The notes: generated by a model not told the origin, from the sequence alone. 64,000 bases of DNA from Myxococcaceae bacterium (GCA_017881265.1 JADGRA010000067.1:1-64000); one strand, 5' to 3'; shown: positions 30,810 to 41,911, numbered from the stretch's first letter. Numbers and translations: made by a program.

Positions 30810-32609
30810 TCACAGCGAGCAGCGGGCGGCCTTGCCCTGCACCATTTGGGTGCGCCCCGACGGTGGGGCCACCAGGGGCTGCCCGCGGCGGCTGAGGTCC
30901 GCCGCCAGAGCGTCTCGCAAGTTCTGGGGGCGGCGCTCGCCCAGGTCGCGCCGCTCGGCGGGCAGCGCCCCCATGAAGGCCGTGAGGCCATCTCCCCCGC
31001 GCGCCAGGTAGTCCGGCAGGACGACGCGGTACAGGTGCCCGTCCTGCAGCGCCGTGCCGTCGGAGAGGGACACCTCCATCACCTTCAGCCCCCCCGGGCA
31101 CGCGCCCACCGCCAGCTTGAGGCCCGACTGCTGGGGCACCCGCCCGTGGGCCAAAATGGCCGCGAGGAGGGCCCGGAGCTCGGCGGACGTCAGCTTCAAC
31201 GTGGCCACGGCGTTGTCGAAGGGAAACGTCTCGTACAGGTGGCCGTAGGTGAGGAGCCCGGCGGCCAGGTCGGCGCGAAAGCCTCCGGCGTTGAGGAGGC
31301 CGACGTCCGCGTCTTCCATGCGCCGCAGCGCATCCGCCGTCGCGCTCCCCAGGGGACTCTCGCCGTTGCCGTTTCGGTGCAGCGTCACCGGCACGTTGAT
31401 GCCGAGCGGCATTGCCTGGGCCTCGGCCACCGCGGCCAGGGCCGGGGCCAGCCGCTGCTGCATGGCCGCGTCCGGGTGCAGTGGCTGGCCATGGAAGCTT
31501 GCCTGGACCAGCGGCTTGCCGCGCGCCAGGGCGTTTGCATCGCAGCGGGTGGTGCCCTCCACCACACGCTCGCAGAGCGCCACCTCGGCCTCGATGCGGG
31601 TGGCGGCCGCCAGGGGACGACGCGTGGCGGGGTCAAGCTCGAGCGAGATGAGGCCGAAGCTGCGCCCCAGGGCCGACGTCTCGATGACGGGCGTCCCGTT
31701 GACGAAGTGCCCGACGGCGCGGTGGGTGTGGCCGGCCACGACGGCGTCCACCGTGCCCGGCGGAAGCTGCTCGAGCATGGCGAAAATCTCCTCGCCGGCA
31801 TTGCAGCCCTTCAGCTGGTGCGGGTCTTTGACGTCGTCACACCGGCCGCCGGCGTGCGCCACCACCACCACCACGTCCGCGCCCTGCGCCCGGAGCCTCT
31901 CGGCTGAAGCCTTGGCTACCGGGGCAAGTGGCAAGAAGCGCAGTCCGGCGACGTTGAGTGGATTGGTCGAGGTGGGGGTGTCCACGGTGATGAGGCCGAT
32001 GATGCCCACCTGCACGCCGCCGACGGTCCTGAGGGCGGTGCCGCGAAGCCAGGCCGGCAGGGCCCCGGTCGACGCGTCGACGATGTTGGCGGCCAGGAAG
32101 GGAAACTGGGCCTGGGCGACGCGGGCCTTGAGGGCACCGAGCGGGTCCTCCCCGGGCGCCGTGGCCACCACGGCGGGGCCCACCGGCCCGTAGTCGAACT
32201 CGTGGTTTCCCACCGCCACGGCGGCGACCCCGAGGGAATTGAAGGCATCCACCATGACCGCCCCCTCGCTCAGGTTGGAGACGAGCGTTCCCTGGAAGAC
32301 GTCGCCCGCGTCCAGCACCAACAGCCGCCCGTCCGTCTCGGCCCGGAGCTGCTTGAGCACCGAGGCGTAGAGGGCGAGGCCCCCTTCATCCACCAGCGAG
32401 CCGTCGCGGGCCGGGGCCTGGTGGGGCTGCGCCCAGCCGTGCCAGTCGTTGGTCCCGGCGATGGTGAGGCGCAGGGGTGGGGTGGCCGGCGCCGGCGCGC
32501 TGGGGGCGACCGCGGCGCCGGGCGTCCCGCACCCCAGCTGGGCGAGCAGGACAGTGCAGAGGAGGAAGCGCGCGACGGGGGAAAGCACGAGGGCGCGGAG
32601 GGTTACCAC
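30810..32609 (-). CDS. Secreted 5'-nucleotidase / 2',3'-cyclic phosphodiesterase-type metallophosphatase
   Basis: TIAGTNDWHGW, VGNHEFDYG, VVAGHTHRAVGH metallophosphatase motifs; UshA-like C-terminal domain. Confidence 0.9.
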   Translation of the reverse strand: MVTLRALVLSPVARFLLCTVLLAQLGCGTPGAAVAPSAPAPATPPLRLTIAGTNDWHGWAQPHQAPARDGSLVDEGGLALYASVLKQLRAETDGRLLVLDAGDVFQGTLVSNLSEGAVMVDAFNSLGVAAVAVGNHEFDYGPVGPAVVATAPGEDPLGALKARVAQAQFPFLAANIVDASTGALPAWLRGTALRTVGGVQVGIIGLITVDTPTSTNPLNVAGLRFLPLAPVAKASAERLRAQGADVVVVVAHAGGRCDDVKDPHQLKGCNAGEEIFAMLEQLPPGTVDAVVAGHTHRAVGHFVNGTPVIETSALGRSFGLISLELDPATRRPLAAATRIEAEVALCERVVEGTTRCDANALARGKPLVQASFHGQPLHPDAAMQQRLAPALAAVAEAQAMPLGINVPVTLHRNGNGESPLGSATADALRRMEDADVGLLNAGGFRADLAAGLLTYGHLYETFPFDNAVATLKLTSAELRALLAAILAHGRVPQQSGLKLAVGACPGGLKVMEVSLSDGTALQDGHLYRVVLPDYLARGGDGLTAFMGALPAERRDLGERRPQNLRDALAADLSRRGQPLVAPPSGRTQMVQGKAARCSL

Positions 32610-32626
32610 GGCCCGCCTGGCGCCAG

Positions 32627-33859
32627 CTACCGTCGGCGGCGCGGGAGGAAGAGGGGCAGCAGCAGCGCCAGCAGGATGGGTGCGCTACCGGCGGTGGAGC
32701 AGTTGCAGCTGTTGACCGTCCCGGTGAGCTGGCCCTGCCCGGGGGGGATGATGGGAATGGTGGGAATGCCTGAATCTGGTCCGGCGTCGGTCCCGCCAGC
32801 TCCCCCACCGTCCGTGCCTCCGTCGGGACCCGCGTCGATCACGATGGGTACGCCTCCATCCCAGATGAGCGCGCTGGGGAGCACGATGTGCAACCTGGCG
32901 GGCGTGTTGGCGCCAAGGGTGCCGGGGTCCTCGGTGACGAGCGTCACGTTGCCCGCCGCATTCACCGATGCAGAGCTGGGCTGAGTCTGCCGCCCACCGA
33001 CTGCCACGACCTGAACGCTGCTGAGGACGATGGGCGCATTGGCTGCCGCCAGCGGGTCGAGCCCGTAGACGCCCGAACCCACGCCGCCCCCGAGGAGGTA
33101 AGGAGCCGGGAGGTCCGGGTAGAAGAAAACGCCCTCGAGCTGGCTGTACCCACCCGTGGACGTGTTCCGGTAGAGAGTCAGGGTGCCGGCGGACACGTCC
33201 GGGTTCCCCAGCCCGGTCACCGTGTAGAGATTGGAATTGGTGTCGGCGAGCAAGAGTTCGTTGTTGTTGGAGTTGAAGGTCAGGCCCCGAACGATCGCCG
33301 TGTTGATGAACAGGCTGCCGAAGCTGCCGCTCGACACGCTGCCGTTTGCAGCGAAGGTGATGTCCTGCTCGTACAGCGTCACCGGGTTCGAACCCGCGAG
33401 GTAGATACGAATCGGGCTCGAAGTCGCGTCGATGGCCATGGCCGTCGGCGCCGGCAAGTTGAGGACGATGGGCGAGCCCGTGACAGGGCCGAAATGATTG
33501 GTCGAGTCCCAGAAGGAAATGTCCAGGCACGTCGTGGGACAGTTGGGGCCGACGTTCGCCCCAACCACCACGTTCACGACGCTGGCGCCAACTGTATAGC
33601 TGGCCACTGCGAAGGTGGAAAACGGGCCGAGCTGTCCGGGAATGACTTCGTTTCCGCTCGACGTGTCGAAGGTACGGAGGTCCCCGCCGGTGCCAGCAAT
33701 TGCCCACTGGCCTCCATCACTCGGGACGACATACGCCCGCGCAAAGGCGGTCCCGCCATCCAAAACTACACTGTAGTTGGCCTGGACGGTTGGAGCAGCT
33801 GCGGCCGCAGATGCGGCCCAGAGCCCGACCATGAGAGGCACCGCTCGACGTCCCGTCAT
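32627..33859 (-). CDS. Secreted beta-propeller-like protein with MYXO-CTERM-like tail
   Basis: N-terminal signal peptide; C-terminus NSCNCSTAGSAPILLALLLPLFLPRRRR (Cys motif, TM, Arg cluster). Confidence 0.75.
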   Translation of the reverse strand: MTGRRAVPLMVGLWAASAAAAAPTVQANYSVVLDGGTAFARAYVVPSDGGQWAIAGTGGDLRTFDTSSGNEVIPGQLGPFSTFAVASYTVGASVVNVVVGANVGPNCPTTCLDISFWDSTNHFGPVTGSPIVLNLPAPTAMAIDATSSPIRIYLAGSNPVTLYEQDITFAANGSVSSGSFGSLFINTAIVRGLTFNSNNNELLLADTNSNLYTVTGLGNPDVSAGTLTLYRNTSTGGYSQLEGVFFYPDLPAPYLLGGGVGSGVYGLDPLAAANAPIVLSSVQVVAVGGRQTQPSSASVNAAGNVTLVTEDPGTLGANTPARLHIVLPSALIWDGGVPIVIDAGPDGGTDGGGAGGTDAGPDSGIPTIPIIPPGQGQLTGTVNSCNCSTAGSAPILLALLLPLFLPRRRR

Positions 33860-33968
33860 CGACCACAGGCTACCAGCGGCCCCCCACCCCTCCAAATTGC
33901 CGTCACTCTGCGCACACCCGGGTGGACAGGCGCCAATTGCCCACACGCCCTCATCTCGGAACGCAGCG

Positions 33969-35060
33969 TCACCGCCCGGAAACTGCCTGGTACACCGCGG
34001 CAAGGTGCTGGGCGACGCTGGCCCAGCGAAACCCTTCCGCGTGACGGCGGCCCGCCTGCCCACGCGCCCTCCGCTCGTCCGGGGACTCGAGCAGCCGCCG
34101 GAGCACCATGGCCAGCCCCGGCGCATCGTCCGGGCTGACCTGGACAGCGGCGTCCCCGCAGACCTCCGGCAAGGCACCCGCCGTGCTCACCACTGCCGGG
34201 GTGCCCAGCGCCATCGCCTCAAGCGGTGGAAGGCCAAAACCCTCGCCGCGAGACGGGAAGACGAAGACGGTGGCACGTTGCATGAGGGCGCGCAGCAGCG
34301 GCTCCGGCTGAAAGCCCAACGTGCGGATGTCGTAGCCGGCGCTGCGCATCTCGCGAATGCGCTGCTCAACGGGCGCTGAGCCGTACCAGGCTTGGCCCAC
34401 CAGGACGAAGGGCACGCGCCGCCACGCACGCAGGCGCTCGAGCGCGTCCAGGACGAGGGAGACGTTCTTCCGGGCGTCGAGCGCGCCGACGTAGAGGAGA
34501 AACTCCGCTGGCAGCCCGAGGGTCTCGAGAAAACGTTGGCTGGTGGCGTCGAGGACGGGCAGACGGACGTGGTCGACGCCGAGGTGGGCCACGCTGAGCT
34601 GCGCCTCGTCGAGCCAGTCAAAGCGTGCCAGGAGCGAGCGGCGGGTGGTGGCGCTGTCGCAGACGACGTGGTCGGCGACACGCAGGCTACGCTCGAGCCA
34701 CAGCCGGAACTGCCACCGAAAGCCAGGCGACACCGTCTCGGGGAGCTCCAGCGGGATGAGGTCATGCACGGTGAGGACGTACGCCGTGCCAGGGAGTCGC
34801 CGGAGCGGGAGGTCGAAATTGCCCACCGCATGGAAGACGGAGGGCCGAAGCTTCGCCAGCACCCGCGGAAGCTCGGCCAGCACATACAGGCTGCGGCTGC
34901 GGAGCTGGCGTGGGTACTCGCCTGAGCTGCGCGCGCCGAGGCGTACCACCGGGATGCCGAGCTCGCCCAGTGCCCCGGCCACCTGGCGCGTGTAGAGGCC
35001 AATCCCGGTGGTGGGCTCGTCCCATAGCATCGCGTCCAGGGCCACCGTCGGCGGCGTCAT
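33969..35060 (-). CDS. GT4-family glycosyltransferase
   Basis: GIGLYTRQVAGAL, LYVGALDARKNVSLVLDAL, FPSRGEGFGLPPLEAMALGTPAV. Confidence 0.92.
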   Translation of the reverse strand: MTPPTVALDAMLWDEPTTGIGLYTRQVAGALGELGIPVVRLGARSSGEYPRQLRSRSLYVLAELPRVLAKLRPSVFHAVGNFDLPLRRLPGTAYVLTVHDLIPLELPETVSPGFRWQFRLWLERSLRVADHVVCDSATTRRSLLARFDWLDEAQLSVAHLGVDHVRLPVLDATSQRFLETLGLPAEFLLYVGALDARKNVSLVLDALERLRAWRRVPFVLVGQAWYGSAPVEQRIREMRSAGYDIRTLGFQPEPLLRALMQRATVFVFPSRGEGFGLPPLEAMALGTPAVVSTAGALPEVCGDAAVQVSPDDAPGLAMVLRRLLESPDERRARGQAGRRHAEGFRWASVAQHLAAVYQAVSGR

Positions 35061-37282
35061 GGCACACGCTCCCAGGGCCAGACGACGCGCGGCGGCCACG
35101 CCGGACGTGGCGTGTTGGAGTCCAGGGAAAGGTTGGGGCTGTAGTAGGGGTCCCGCTCGATGAGCGCGCCCCAGCGCTTCCGCATCACCGCCTCCTCGCG
35201 CAGGAAGCGCCGGCGGTCCCCTCCGCGCTCATCAGTCCCTCGCGACGCGGACTCCCGGTGGTAGAGCTCGGCATACGGGGTCCACAGGTTCCGGTAGCCC
35301 GCTTTCAACAGCTTGAAGCACAGGTCGACGTCATTGAAGGCGACCGGCAAGTCCGCTTCGTCAAGGCCCCCGATTTCCAGAAAACGGTCCTTGCGTATGA
35401 CCATGCAGGCTGCGGTGACGGCGGCAACCTCGCGCGTCGTCTGCAGCTGAAGCAGGTACCCGTCCGCCTCTCGCGGCTCGCGCAGGTAGCCGTGCGCCGC
35501 CACACCGAATAACCCGGCCACGGTGCCCGCATGCTGCACGGTGTCGTTGGGATACAAAAGCTTCGCCCCCACCGCCCCGACACCGGGCTGAAGCGCAAGC
35601 CCGACCATCTCGGTCAGCCATCCAGGGTCGATGGCCTCCACGTCATTGTTGAGCAGGCAGAGCACCTCACCCCGTGCCTCGCGCGCAGCCAGGTTGTTCA
35701 TGGCTGAGTAGTTGAAGGGCTGCGGGTAGGCCAGGACGCGCGCGGCGCCATCCTGCTCCAGCTCTCGGAAGTAGGCATGAGTCCGCCGTTCGCGGCTGCC
35801 ATTGTCCACGACCAGGACCTCCAGCGGCCGGTAAGCGGTCCTCTGGACGCTCTCCAGGCACCGGCGCAGCAACTGCACGCGGTCCCGGGTCGGCACGAGC
35901 ACGCTGACCGGCGGCAGTGGCGACGAGACCGCATAGCGCACATGGCAGGTGCGCGGCCGGCGCCCCAGCTCCACGCGTGCCGCCACGTGCGCGTCGTCGA
36001 GGCTTGCCTGCACCACGCGAACCGCTGCCTGCGCTTCTTGCGAGCTGGGGTCATGCTCGGTCCGGGTGCGCAACAGCACGAATGGAAGGTGACCAATGCG
36101 CGTCGCTGGAAGCTCGGCGGTGTAGCGCAGCAGGAGCGCATGGTGGGAAGCGGCCCCTGGCTCGGTACCCCATCCCCCGAGTGCCCGCACAAGCGTGGTG
36201 CGAAGGAAGGCCGAACGCCCCACGTAGTCGAAACCACGGAGCAACTCGGGGCAAAAGTCTGGCTTGAAGGCCGGAGCGAGTTTCCCCGCCGCATCCTCCC
36301 CGTCGGTGTCAGTGTAAAGGAGAGCGAGGGTTGGCTGTCGGCCAGCGACCTCTGCCACGGTAAGAAGCGCGTGCTCGGCGAGGACGTCCCCGGCTTCGAG
36401 CCGGGCAACGAGGTCCCCGTTGGCTGCCGCCAGCGCGTCCCTTCCGCTCGCCCAGCGCACGCGCGACGCGCCTTCGAAGTCGCTGGCAATTTGCCGGAGC
36501 TCGTCCGTGGTGGCCTCCGTCGCAAGACAGAGTTCCCAACTCGGGTAGATCTGCCGTCCAAGGCTGTCGAGTGTTCGCCTCAGCCCGGCTCCTGAAGTGT
36601 CGCCGGGTGCGACGAGAATCGAGAAGCTCGGTCGGACGACGAGGTCACCAAGTTGGGCGCGGAGGTGCGCGCGCTGCTCGTTGTTTAACGTCGCATACCT
36701 TCGGGCCCAACCCTCGTATCCTTCCTCAGCAAACTGCCGTTGGGTGCCCCGCCGTAGGCGCTCCACGACCCCGGTGGGCCCGCGGAACCAGAAGAGGCGT
36801 CCCGCCCGGCCAAGCAGCACGATGAGCTGCCGTGGGTTGCGCAGGAGGCGCGCCAGTTGCGGCGCAGCGTGCGCCACCACGGCTCCCACTAGCGAGAGCT
36901 CCACCAGGCGCACGGGCCCAAGCCTAAACTCGCCGAGTTGGCCTGGCTGTAACCCTACGCCGACCGTGGCGCGCGGCAGGGTCACGACTGCAGACACGAC
37001 CCCTGCGCGAGGGGCCGGAAGCGGAACTCGCGGAGCGGCCTCGGTGAAGCCGTCGCCCGTATTCACGAGGAGTGTTGCATTGCCTGGCGGCGAGACGTCT
37101 GAGAGCTCTAGTTCGAGTCGCACGTCCCCGGTTGGAAGTGGTCGCCCAGCCTTGGGGACTAGCATGATGAGCGGCCGCGGGCCCCGCACCTGCCAACGGC
37201 CGTCCCCGAGCCGCTCGACCTCCCGCAGGGGCTCGGGCTCGAGTCGGGATGCGCGTCCAACCAGCCAGCGCTTTCGGTTCAC
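35057..37282 (-). CDS. Tandem GT2-domain glycosyltransferase (RfbC/WbgA-like)
   Basis: Second GT2 domain VSVLVPTRDRVQLLRRCLESV...LLNNDVEAIDPGWLTEM; first GT2-like domain degenerate. Confidence 0.85.
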   Translation of the reverse strand: MNRKRWLVGRASRLEPEPLREVERLGDGRWQVRGPRPLIMLVPKAGRPLPTGDVRLELELSDVSPPGNATLLVNTGDGFTEAAPRVPLPAPRAGVVSAVVTLPRATVGVGLQPGQLGEFRLGPVRLVELSLVGAVVAHAAPQLARLLRNPRQLIVLLGRAGRLFWFRGPTGVVERLRRGTQRQFAEEGYEGWARRYATLNNEQRAHLRAQLGDLVVRPSFSILVAPGDTSGAGLRRTLDSLGRQIYPSWELCLATEATTDELRQIASDFEGASRVRWASGRDALAAANGDLVARLEAGDVLAEHALLTVAEVAGRQPTLALLYTDTDGEDAAGKLAPAFKPDFCPELLRGFDYVGRSAFLRTTLVRALGGWGTEPGAASHHALLLRYTAELPATRIGHLPFVLLRTRTEHDPSSQEAQAAVRVVQASLDDAHVAARVELGRRPRTCHVRYAVSSPLPPVSVLVPTRDRVQLLRRCLESVQRTAYRPLEVLVVDNGSRERRTHAYFRELEQDGAARVLAYPQPFNYSAMNNLAAREARGEVLCLLNNDVEAIDPGWLTEMVGLALQPGVGAVGAKLLYPNDTVQHAGTVAGLFGVAAHGYLREPREADGYLLQLQTTREVAAVTAACMVIRKDRFLEIGGLDEADLPVAFNDVDLCFKLLKAGYRNLWTPYAELYHRESASRGTDERGGDRRRFLREEAVMRKRWGALIERDPYYSPNLSLDSNTPRPAWPPRVVWPWERVP

Positions 37283-37522
37283 GGTCGAGCACCTAGTTCC
37301 CGTCTCGCGTTCGAGGGCGGCGCTGAGAAATCACTGGCAGCTGGCGTGTCATGCGGAGGGCCCGTCTCTTAGTGGAAAGCTCCTGCGGGTGCACGCTTCC
37401 GAGTTGCCTGTGCCGACCTTCACTCCGTGCGCCGGGACGAGTCGCGGGACCGGCTTGCGACACGCCCGGGCCGCCACCGAAGGTGCAACGCACCGTCCTT
37501 TCCCATATGAAGCGCCCGCCTG

Positions 37523-38302
37523 ATGATTCGAAACCTCCGCGAGCTGTGGCAGTACCGCGCCCTTCTCTGGAACCTCACCCAGCGCGAACTGAAGGCGCGT
37601 TACCGCGGGTCTGCGCTCGGCTTTCTCTGGACGTTTCTCAATCCACTGCTGCTGATGGCCGTTTACGGTCTGGTGTTCGGCGTCATCCAGCGCAACCAGA
37701 TCCAGCACTACACGTACTTTCTCTTTGTCGGACTGCTGCCTTGGCTCTGGTTTTCGTCGAGCGTGGGGGCTGGTGCGAGCACGATTAGCGACCGTCGCGA
37801 CCTCCTCACCAAGGTTCGGTTCCCGGCCCAAGTCCTGCCTGCGACTGTGGTGTTGACGAATCTCGTCAACTACCTGCTCTCGCTTCCACTCATGATTGCA
37901 CTGGGTGGCATCGCCGGCATCTGGCCGTCCTGGCACGTGGTGATGTTTCCGGTGGTCCTCTTCGTCCAGCTCGTCTTCACGCTGGGCGTTTCCTTCCTGG
38001 TCTCGTCCCTGAACGTCGCCTTCCGGGACCTGCAACAAATCGTCACGAACTTTCTGACGTTGTGGTTCTTCGTGACGCCCATCCTCTACCGGCCGGACGA
38101 CGTGCCGGCCACGTTCCGCCGTGCCTTCCTCATCGTGAACCCGATGTCGGTCATCATCACCTCCTACCAGGGCATCTTCTACGAGCATCGGCTACCGCAC
38201 TGGCGGGCACTTACGGTTGTGACCCTGGCCTCCTTCCTCCTGCTGTGGCTCGCCTCGCGCGTCTTCGAGCAGAGACGCGAAGAGTTCGCAGAGTTGGTGT
38301 GA
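37523..38302 (+). CDS. wzm: Polysaccharide ABC transporter permease (Wzm-type)
   Basis: LTQRELKARYRGSALGFLWTFLNPLLLMAVYGLVF; ABC2-type membrane protein. Confidence 0.92.
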   Translation: MIRNLRELWQYRALLWNLTQRELKARYRGSALGFLWTFLNPLLLMAVYGLVFGVIQRNQIQHYTYFLFVGLLPWLWFSSSVGAGASTISDRRDLLTKVRFPAQVLPATVVLTNLVNYLLSLPLMIALGGIAGIWPSWHVVMFPVVLFVQLVFTLGVSFLVSSLNVAFRDLQQIVTNFLTLWFFVTPILYRPDDVPATFRRAFLIVNPMSVIITSYQGIFYEHRLPHWRALTVVTLASFLLLWLASRVFEQRREEFAELV

Positions 38303-38305
38303 CCC

Positions 38306-39592
38306 ATGGATGCCATCGTCCTGCGTAACGTGAGCAAGGAGTTCCGCAAGAAGACCATCCGCCGCGAGTACACGACGCTCAAGTCAGAGCTGGTTCAGTT
38401 CCTGAAGCGACGGCAGTCGCGGGCCGCGCCGATGGCCGTCACCTCGGCGCTCCGGGATGTCTCCCTCACCGTGCCACGGGGAAGAACCGTTGGTCTGGTG
38501 GGCCGGAATGGCTCGGGGAAGAGCACGCTGCTCAAGCTGGTCACCGGCATTTACCGCCCGACCAAAGGTACGGTGGAAGTGAACGGCCGCATCTCCGCCC
38601 TGCTCGAGCTGGGCGCGGGTTTCCACCCCGACTTCTCTGGACGGGAAAACATCACGGTCAACGGCATCATTCTCGGCATGTCGAGGCGGGAGATTCGCGA
38701 GCGGATGGAGGAAATCATCGCCTTCAGTGAGCTCGGGGACTTCGTCGACGAGCCTGTCCGCACCTACTCCAGCGGGATGTATGCCAGGTTGGCCTTCAGC
38801 GTGGCTACCCACGTCGACCCGGACCTCCTCATCATCGACGAGATTCTCTCGGTGGGCGACGAGCACTTCTCCCGGAAGAGCACCGCGAAGATGGAGGAAT
38901 TCCGACGCGCCGGGAAGACCATCCTGCTCGTGACACACGACCTGGCAAGCCTCGAGTCGCATTGTGACGAGGCTGCGTGGCTGGATGCGGGCACCCTCAA
39001 GGCGTATGGCGACCCCGCGTTCGTCGTCTCCGAGTACCGCAAAGCAGTCGCCGAGTCGGAGGTCCACGCGGAGACCACGCCCGGCCATCCACCGGTGGTG
39101 GCCGTTCACCCGACCGGCCGCCAACCTCGTAGCGGAGCGCCAGCGGAGGTCGGGCGTCGTTGGGGAACCTTCGAGGCAGAGGTGACGAGCGTGCGCTTGC
39201 AAGGTCCCGGCGGCGAGGAGCGCACAGTCTTCGATGCAGAGGACAGCTTGGAGGCACGGTTACATGTCGATGCGGATGCCTCGCTCGCCCATTTGAGCAT
39301 CGAGGTTTCACTGGTCTCCGCGGATGGGACACTCCTCTGGCGCAGCATTCAACCCATGCCTTCAGCCACTCACGCGAGCGCAACGTTGACCCTGGAACGG
39401 GTTGGGCTTGCAGACGGCAACTACCGCCTCGACGTCGCCGTGTTCGCGGAGGAGGGTCGAGTGTGCTGTGACTTCCAAAAGGGGCTTCACGGCTTCGCGG
39501 TCCGGAGTTCTGGCTCAAGCCCCGGGCTGGTGCGAATACCGCACGCCTGGACGGTCGAGCCTCCGCCACCCAGCGAGGCTCAGGCGTCGTAG
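38306..39592 (+). CDS. wzt: Polysaccharide ABC transporter ATP-binding protein (Wzt-type) with C-terminal domain
   Basis: Walker A GRNGSGKSTLLKLVTG, YSSGMYARLAFSVATHVDPDLLIIDE, Wzt-C-like beta extension. Confidence 0.93.
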   Translation: MDAIVLRNVSKEFRKKTIRREYTTLKSELVQFLKRRQSRAAPMAVTSALRDVSLTVPRGRTVGLVGRNGSGKSTLLKLVTGIYRPTKGTVEVNGRISALLELGAGFHPDFSGRENITVNGIILGMSRREIRERMEEIIAFSELGDFVDEPVRTYSSGMYARLAFSVATHVDPDLLIIDEILSVGDEHFSRKSTAKMEEFRRAGKTILLVTHDLASLESHCDEAAWLDAGTLKAYGDPAFVVSEYRKAVAESEVHAETTPGHPPVVAVHPTGRQPRSGAPAEVGRRWGTFEAEVTSVRLQGPGGEERTVFDAEDSLEARLHVDADASLAHLSIEVSLVSADGTLLWRSIQPMPSATHASATLTLERVGLADGNYRLDVAVFAEEGRVCCDFQKGLHGFAVRSSGSSPGLVRIPHAWTVEPPPPSEAQAS

Positions 39593-40131
39593 AGCGGCAA
39601 TTCCGTCGCCTCCGAGAGGCTCGGAGCCGCTCCGTCCTTGGCTGAAATCAACAGCGAAGCGACAGGCCAGAGGATGCCCAATCCTGGGTCGTCCCATCGA
39701 ATCGCCCGCTCACAGTCGGGAGCGTAGAAATCCGTGCACTTGTAGAAGAAGTCGGCTCCGTCGGAGAGCACGCAGAAGCCGTGGGCGAAGCCCGGCGGAA
39801 TCCACATCTGTCGACGGTTCTCTTCGCTTAACTCCACCCCGACCCAAGCTCCGAAGTGTGGCGAGCCCCGCCGCACGTCCAGCGCAACATCCCACACAGC
39901 GCCACGGAGCACCTGCACCAACTTCCCTTGGGGGCGCGGCTGCTGATAGTGAAGTCCCCGCAGAGTCCCTTTGGCCGAGCGGGAGAGGTTGTCTTGGACA
40001 AAGGGACCGCGAATGCCGACGGCCGCGTAGCGCTCCGCCTGGAAGGTCTCAAGGAAGAAGCCCCGGGCATCACCGAACGCACGCGGCTCGACGATGAGGA
40101 CGCCGGGAAGGTCAGTCGCCGTAACCTTCAC
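39580..40131 (-). CDS. rfbC: dTDP-4-dehydrorhamnose 3,5-epimerase
   Basis: [18 protein letters not shown]...[18 protein letters not shown]...[15 protein letters not shown]. Confidence 0.96.
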   Translation of the reverse strand: MKVTATDLPGVLIVEPRAFGDARGFFLETFQAERYAAVGIRGPFVQDNLSRSAKGTLRGLHYQQPRPQGKLVQVLRGAVWDVALDVRRGSPHFGAWVGVELSEENRRQMWIPPGFAHGFCVLSDGADFFYKCTDFYAPDCERAIRWDDPGLGILWPVASLLISAKDGAAPSLSEATELPLYDA

Positions 40132-41012
40132 TGTCGCGCACCCCCGGTGCGGAGCAGTTCCAACAGGTACTGCCCATATGCGTTCTTCTGCATGGGCTCG
40201 GCGAGCTGCGCCAGGCGGGCCGCGTCGATGTAACCCATGCGGAAGGCAATCTCCTCCACGCAAGCAACCTTCAGCCCCTGTCTGCGTTCGACGATTTCGA
40301 TGAACGTCGAAGCGCTCTGGAGAGCATCGTGAGTTCCGGTGTCAAGCCACGCGTAGCCGCGCCCGAGCAGCTCAACGGTCAGTTGGCGACGTTTGAGATA
40401 CGCTTGGTTGACATCGGTAATTTCGAGTTCACCGCGGGCGGACGGTCTCAAGCCTGAAGCGATGTCGACCACCTGGTTGTCGTAAAAGTAGAGCCCGGTG
40501 ACCGCGTAGTTGCTCTTCGGGTGACGAGGCTTTTCCTCCAGCGAAAGCGCTTCATTCGCAGGTCCGAGTTCGACGACTCCGTACCGCTCCGGATCGCTGA
40601 CGTAATAGCCGAAGACGGTGGCGCCCTGCGTTAAATTGGCTGCACGCTGCAGCCGGTCGCTCAACCCGTCACCGTAGAAGATGTTGTCGCCGAGGATTAA
40701 CGCCACGGGCTCGGTGCCGACGAACGTCCGGCCAATGATGAAGGCCTGCGCCAGCCCCTCGGGACGTGGCTGCGGGGCATAGGACAGCCGCAGTCCCCAC
40801 TGTTCTCCCGACCCAAGTAACTCCTCGAACCGCGGAAGGTCTTGCGGGGTGGAGATGATGAGAATCTCTCGGATCCCCGCGAGCATGAGCGTGCTGAGCG
40901 GGTAGTACACCATCGGCTTGTCGTAGATGGGGAGCAGTTGCTTGCTGACCACTCGCGTGAGCGGATAGAGGCGCGTTCCGGACCCACCGGCGAGGATGAT
41001 GCCCTTCATCAT
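40128..41012 (-). CDS. rfbA: Glucose-1-phosphate thymidylyltransferase
   Basis: [44 protein letters not shown]. Confidence 0.97.
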   Translation of the reverse strand: MMKGIILAGGSGTRLYPLTRVVSKQLLPIYDKPMVYYPLSTLMLAGIREILIISTPQDLPRFEELLGSGEQWGLRLSYAPQPRPEGLAQAFIIGRTFVGTEPVALILGDNIFYGDGLSDRLQRAANLTQGATVFGYYVSDPERYGVVELGPANEALSLEEKPRHPKSNYAVTGLYFYDNQVVDIASGLRPSARGELEITDVNQAYLKRRQLTVELLGRGYAWLDTGTHDALQSASTFIEIVERRQGLKVACVEEIAFRMGYIDAARLAQLAEPMQKNAYGQYLLELLRTGGARQ

Positions 41013-41911
41013 GTCGCTCCTTCAGCCAGCCGGACAATTCGATGGAAACGCTCGAGAGCGGCTGCCAACTTCAGAGGGCCAGCCGAGAGCTCAGCTGCGG
41101 CTTTGTCGGTCCGCAGCCCGCTCCGCCTGGGTCGGGGGCTCTTCAAGTGGGCATCGGCGAGCCGCGACGGGATGATGTGGGTTGGGTCGAGGCCGAATTC
41201 TGCGCAGAGCGCCTGACCGAATTGAACTCGGTTGACGACCTCAGCCCCGCAGATGTTCCAGACGCCGACAAGGCGCCGCTCCGCCAGTTCCACCAACTGC
41301 TCGGCCACGCTCTCGGCAAGACTTGGCGAGACGTACTGGTCCTCGAACAGACGCACCGGTGTTCTCTTTCGGAGCGACTCGAGCAACCAACTGCCAAAGT
41401 TCTGCCGCCCTGCGGGAGGCCAGCCATAGACCACCGCGGTCCGTGCGATCGCCCACGAGGACCCTACCGCCTTCACTGCCTGCTCCCCGATGTGCTTGGT
41501 CAGAGCGTAGACGCCCCGCGGGTTAGGCACTGAATCCTCGCTGTAGGGGCCCGTGTCCCCGTCAAAAACGTAGTCGGTGGAGACATGGACTAGATGAGCA
41601 CCCACATCGCGGGCCGCAATCGCAAGGATGCCGGGAGCAATACCGTTGACGCGAAGCGCATCACGGGCCGCGCTCTCGCACGCGTCAACCTCGGTCATCG
41701 AACCTGTGTTGAGGATGACCTCGGGGCGAGCAGCGGCCACGGCAACCGTGAGCTTGTCTTCATCCACGAGGTTCACCGACACGTACGCGTCGGCGGAGGC
41801 AAAGCGTCGTGGGCCTCTCCCGAGACCGGTGACCTCGTGGCCCCGTACAGTCAGAGCCGCCGCAAGACGAGTTCCAACGAGGCCATTGACGCCAGTGACG
41901 AGGATACGCAT
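41009..41911 (-). CDS. rfbD: dTDP-4-dehydrorhamnose reductase
   Basis: [46 protein letters not shown]. Confidence 0.93.
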   Translation of the reverse strand: MRILVTGVNGLVGTRLAAALTVRGHEVTGLGRGPRRFASADAYVSVNLVDEDKLTVAVAAARPEVILNTGSMTEVDACESAARDALRVNGIAPGILAIAARDVGAHLVHVSTDYVFDGDTGPYSEDSVPNPRGVYALTKHIGEQAVKAVGSSWAIARTAVVYGWPPAGRQNFGSWLLESLRKRTPVRLFEDQYVSPSLAESVAEQLVELAERRLVGVWNICGAEVVNRVQFGQALCAEFGLDPTHIIPSRLADAHLKSPRPRRSGLRTDKAAAELSAGPLKLAAALERFHRIVRLAEGAT

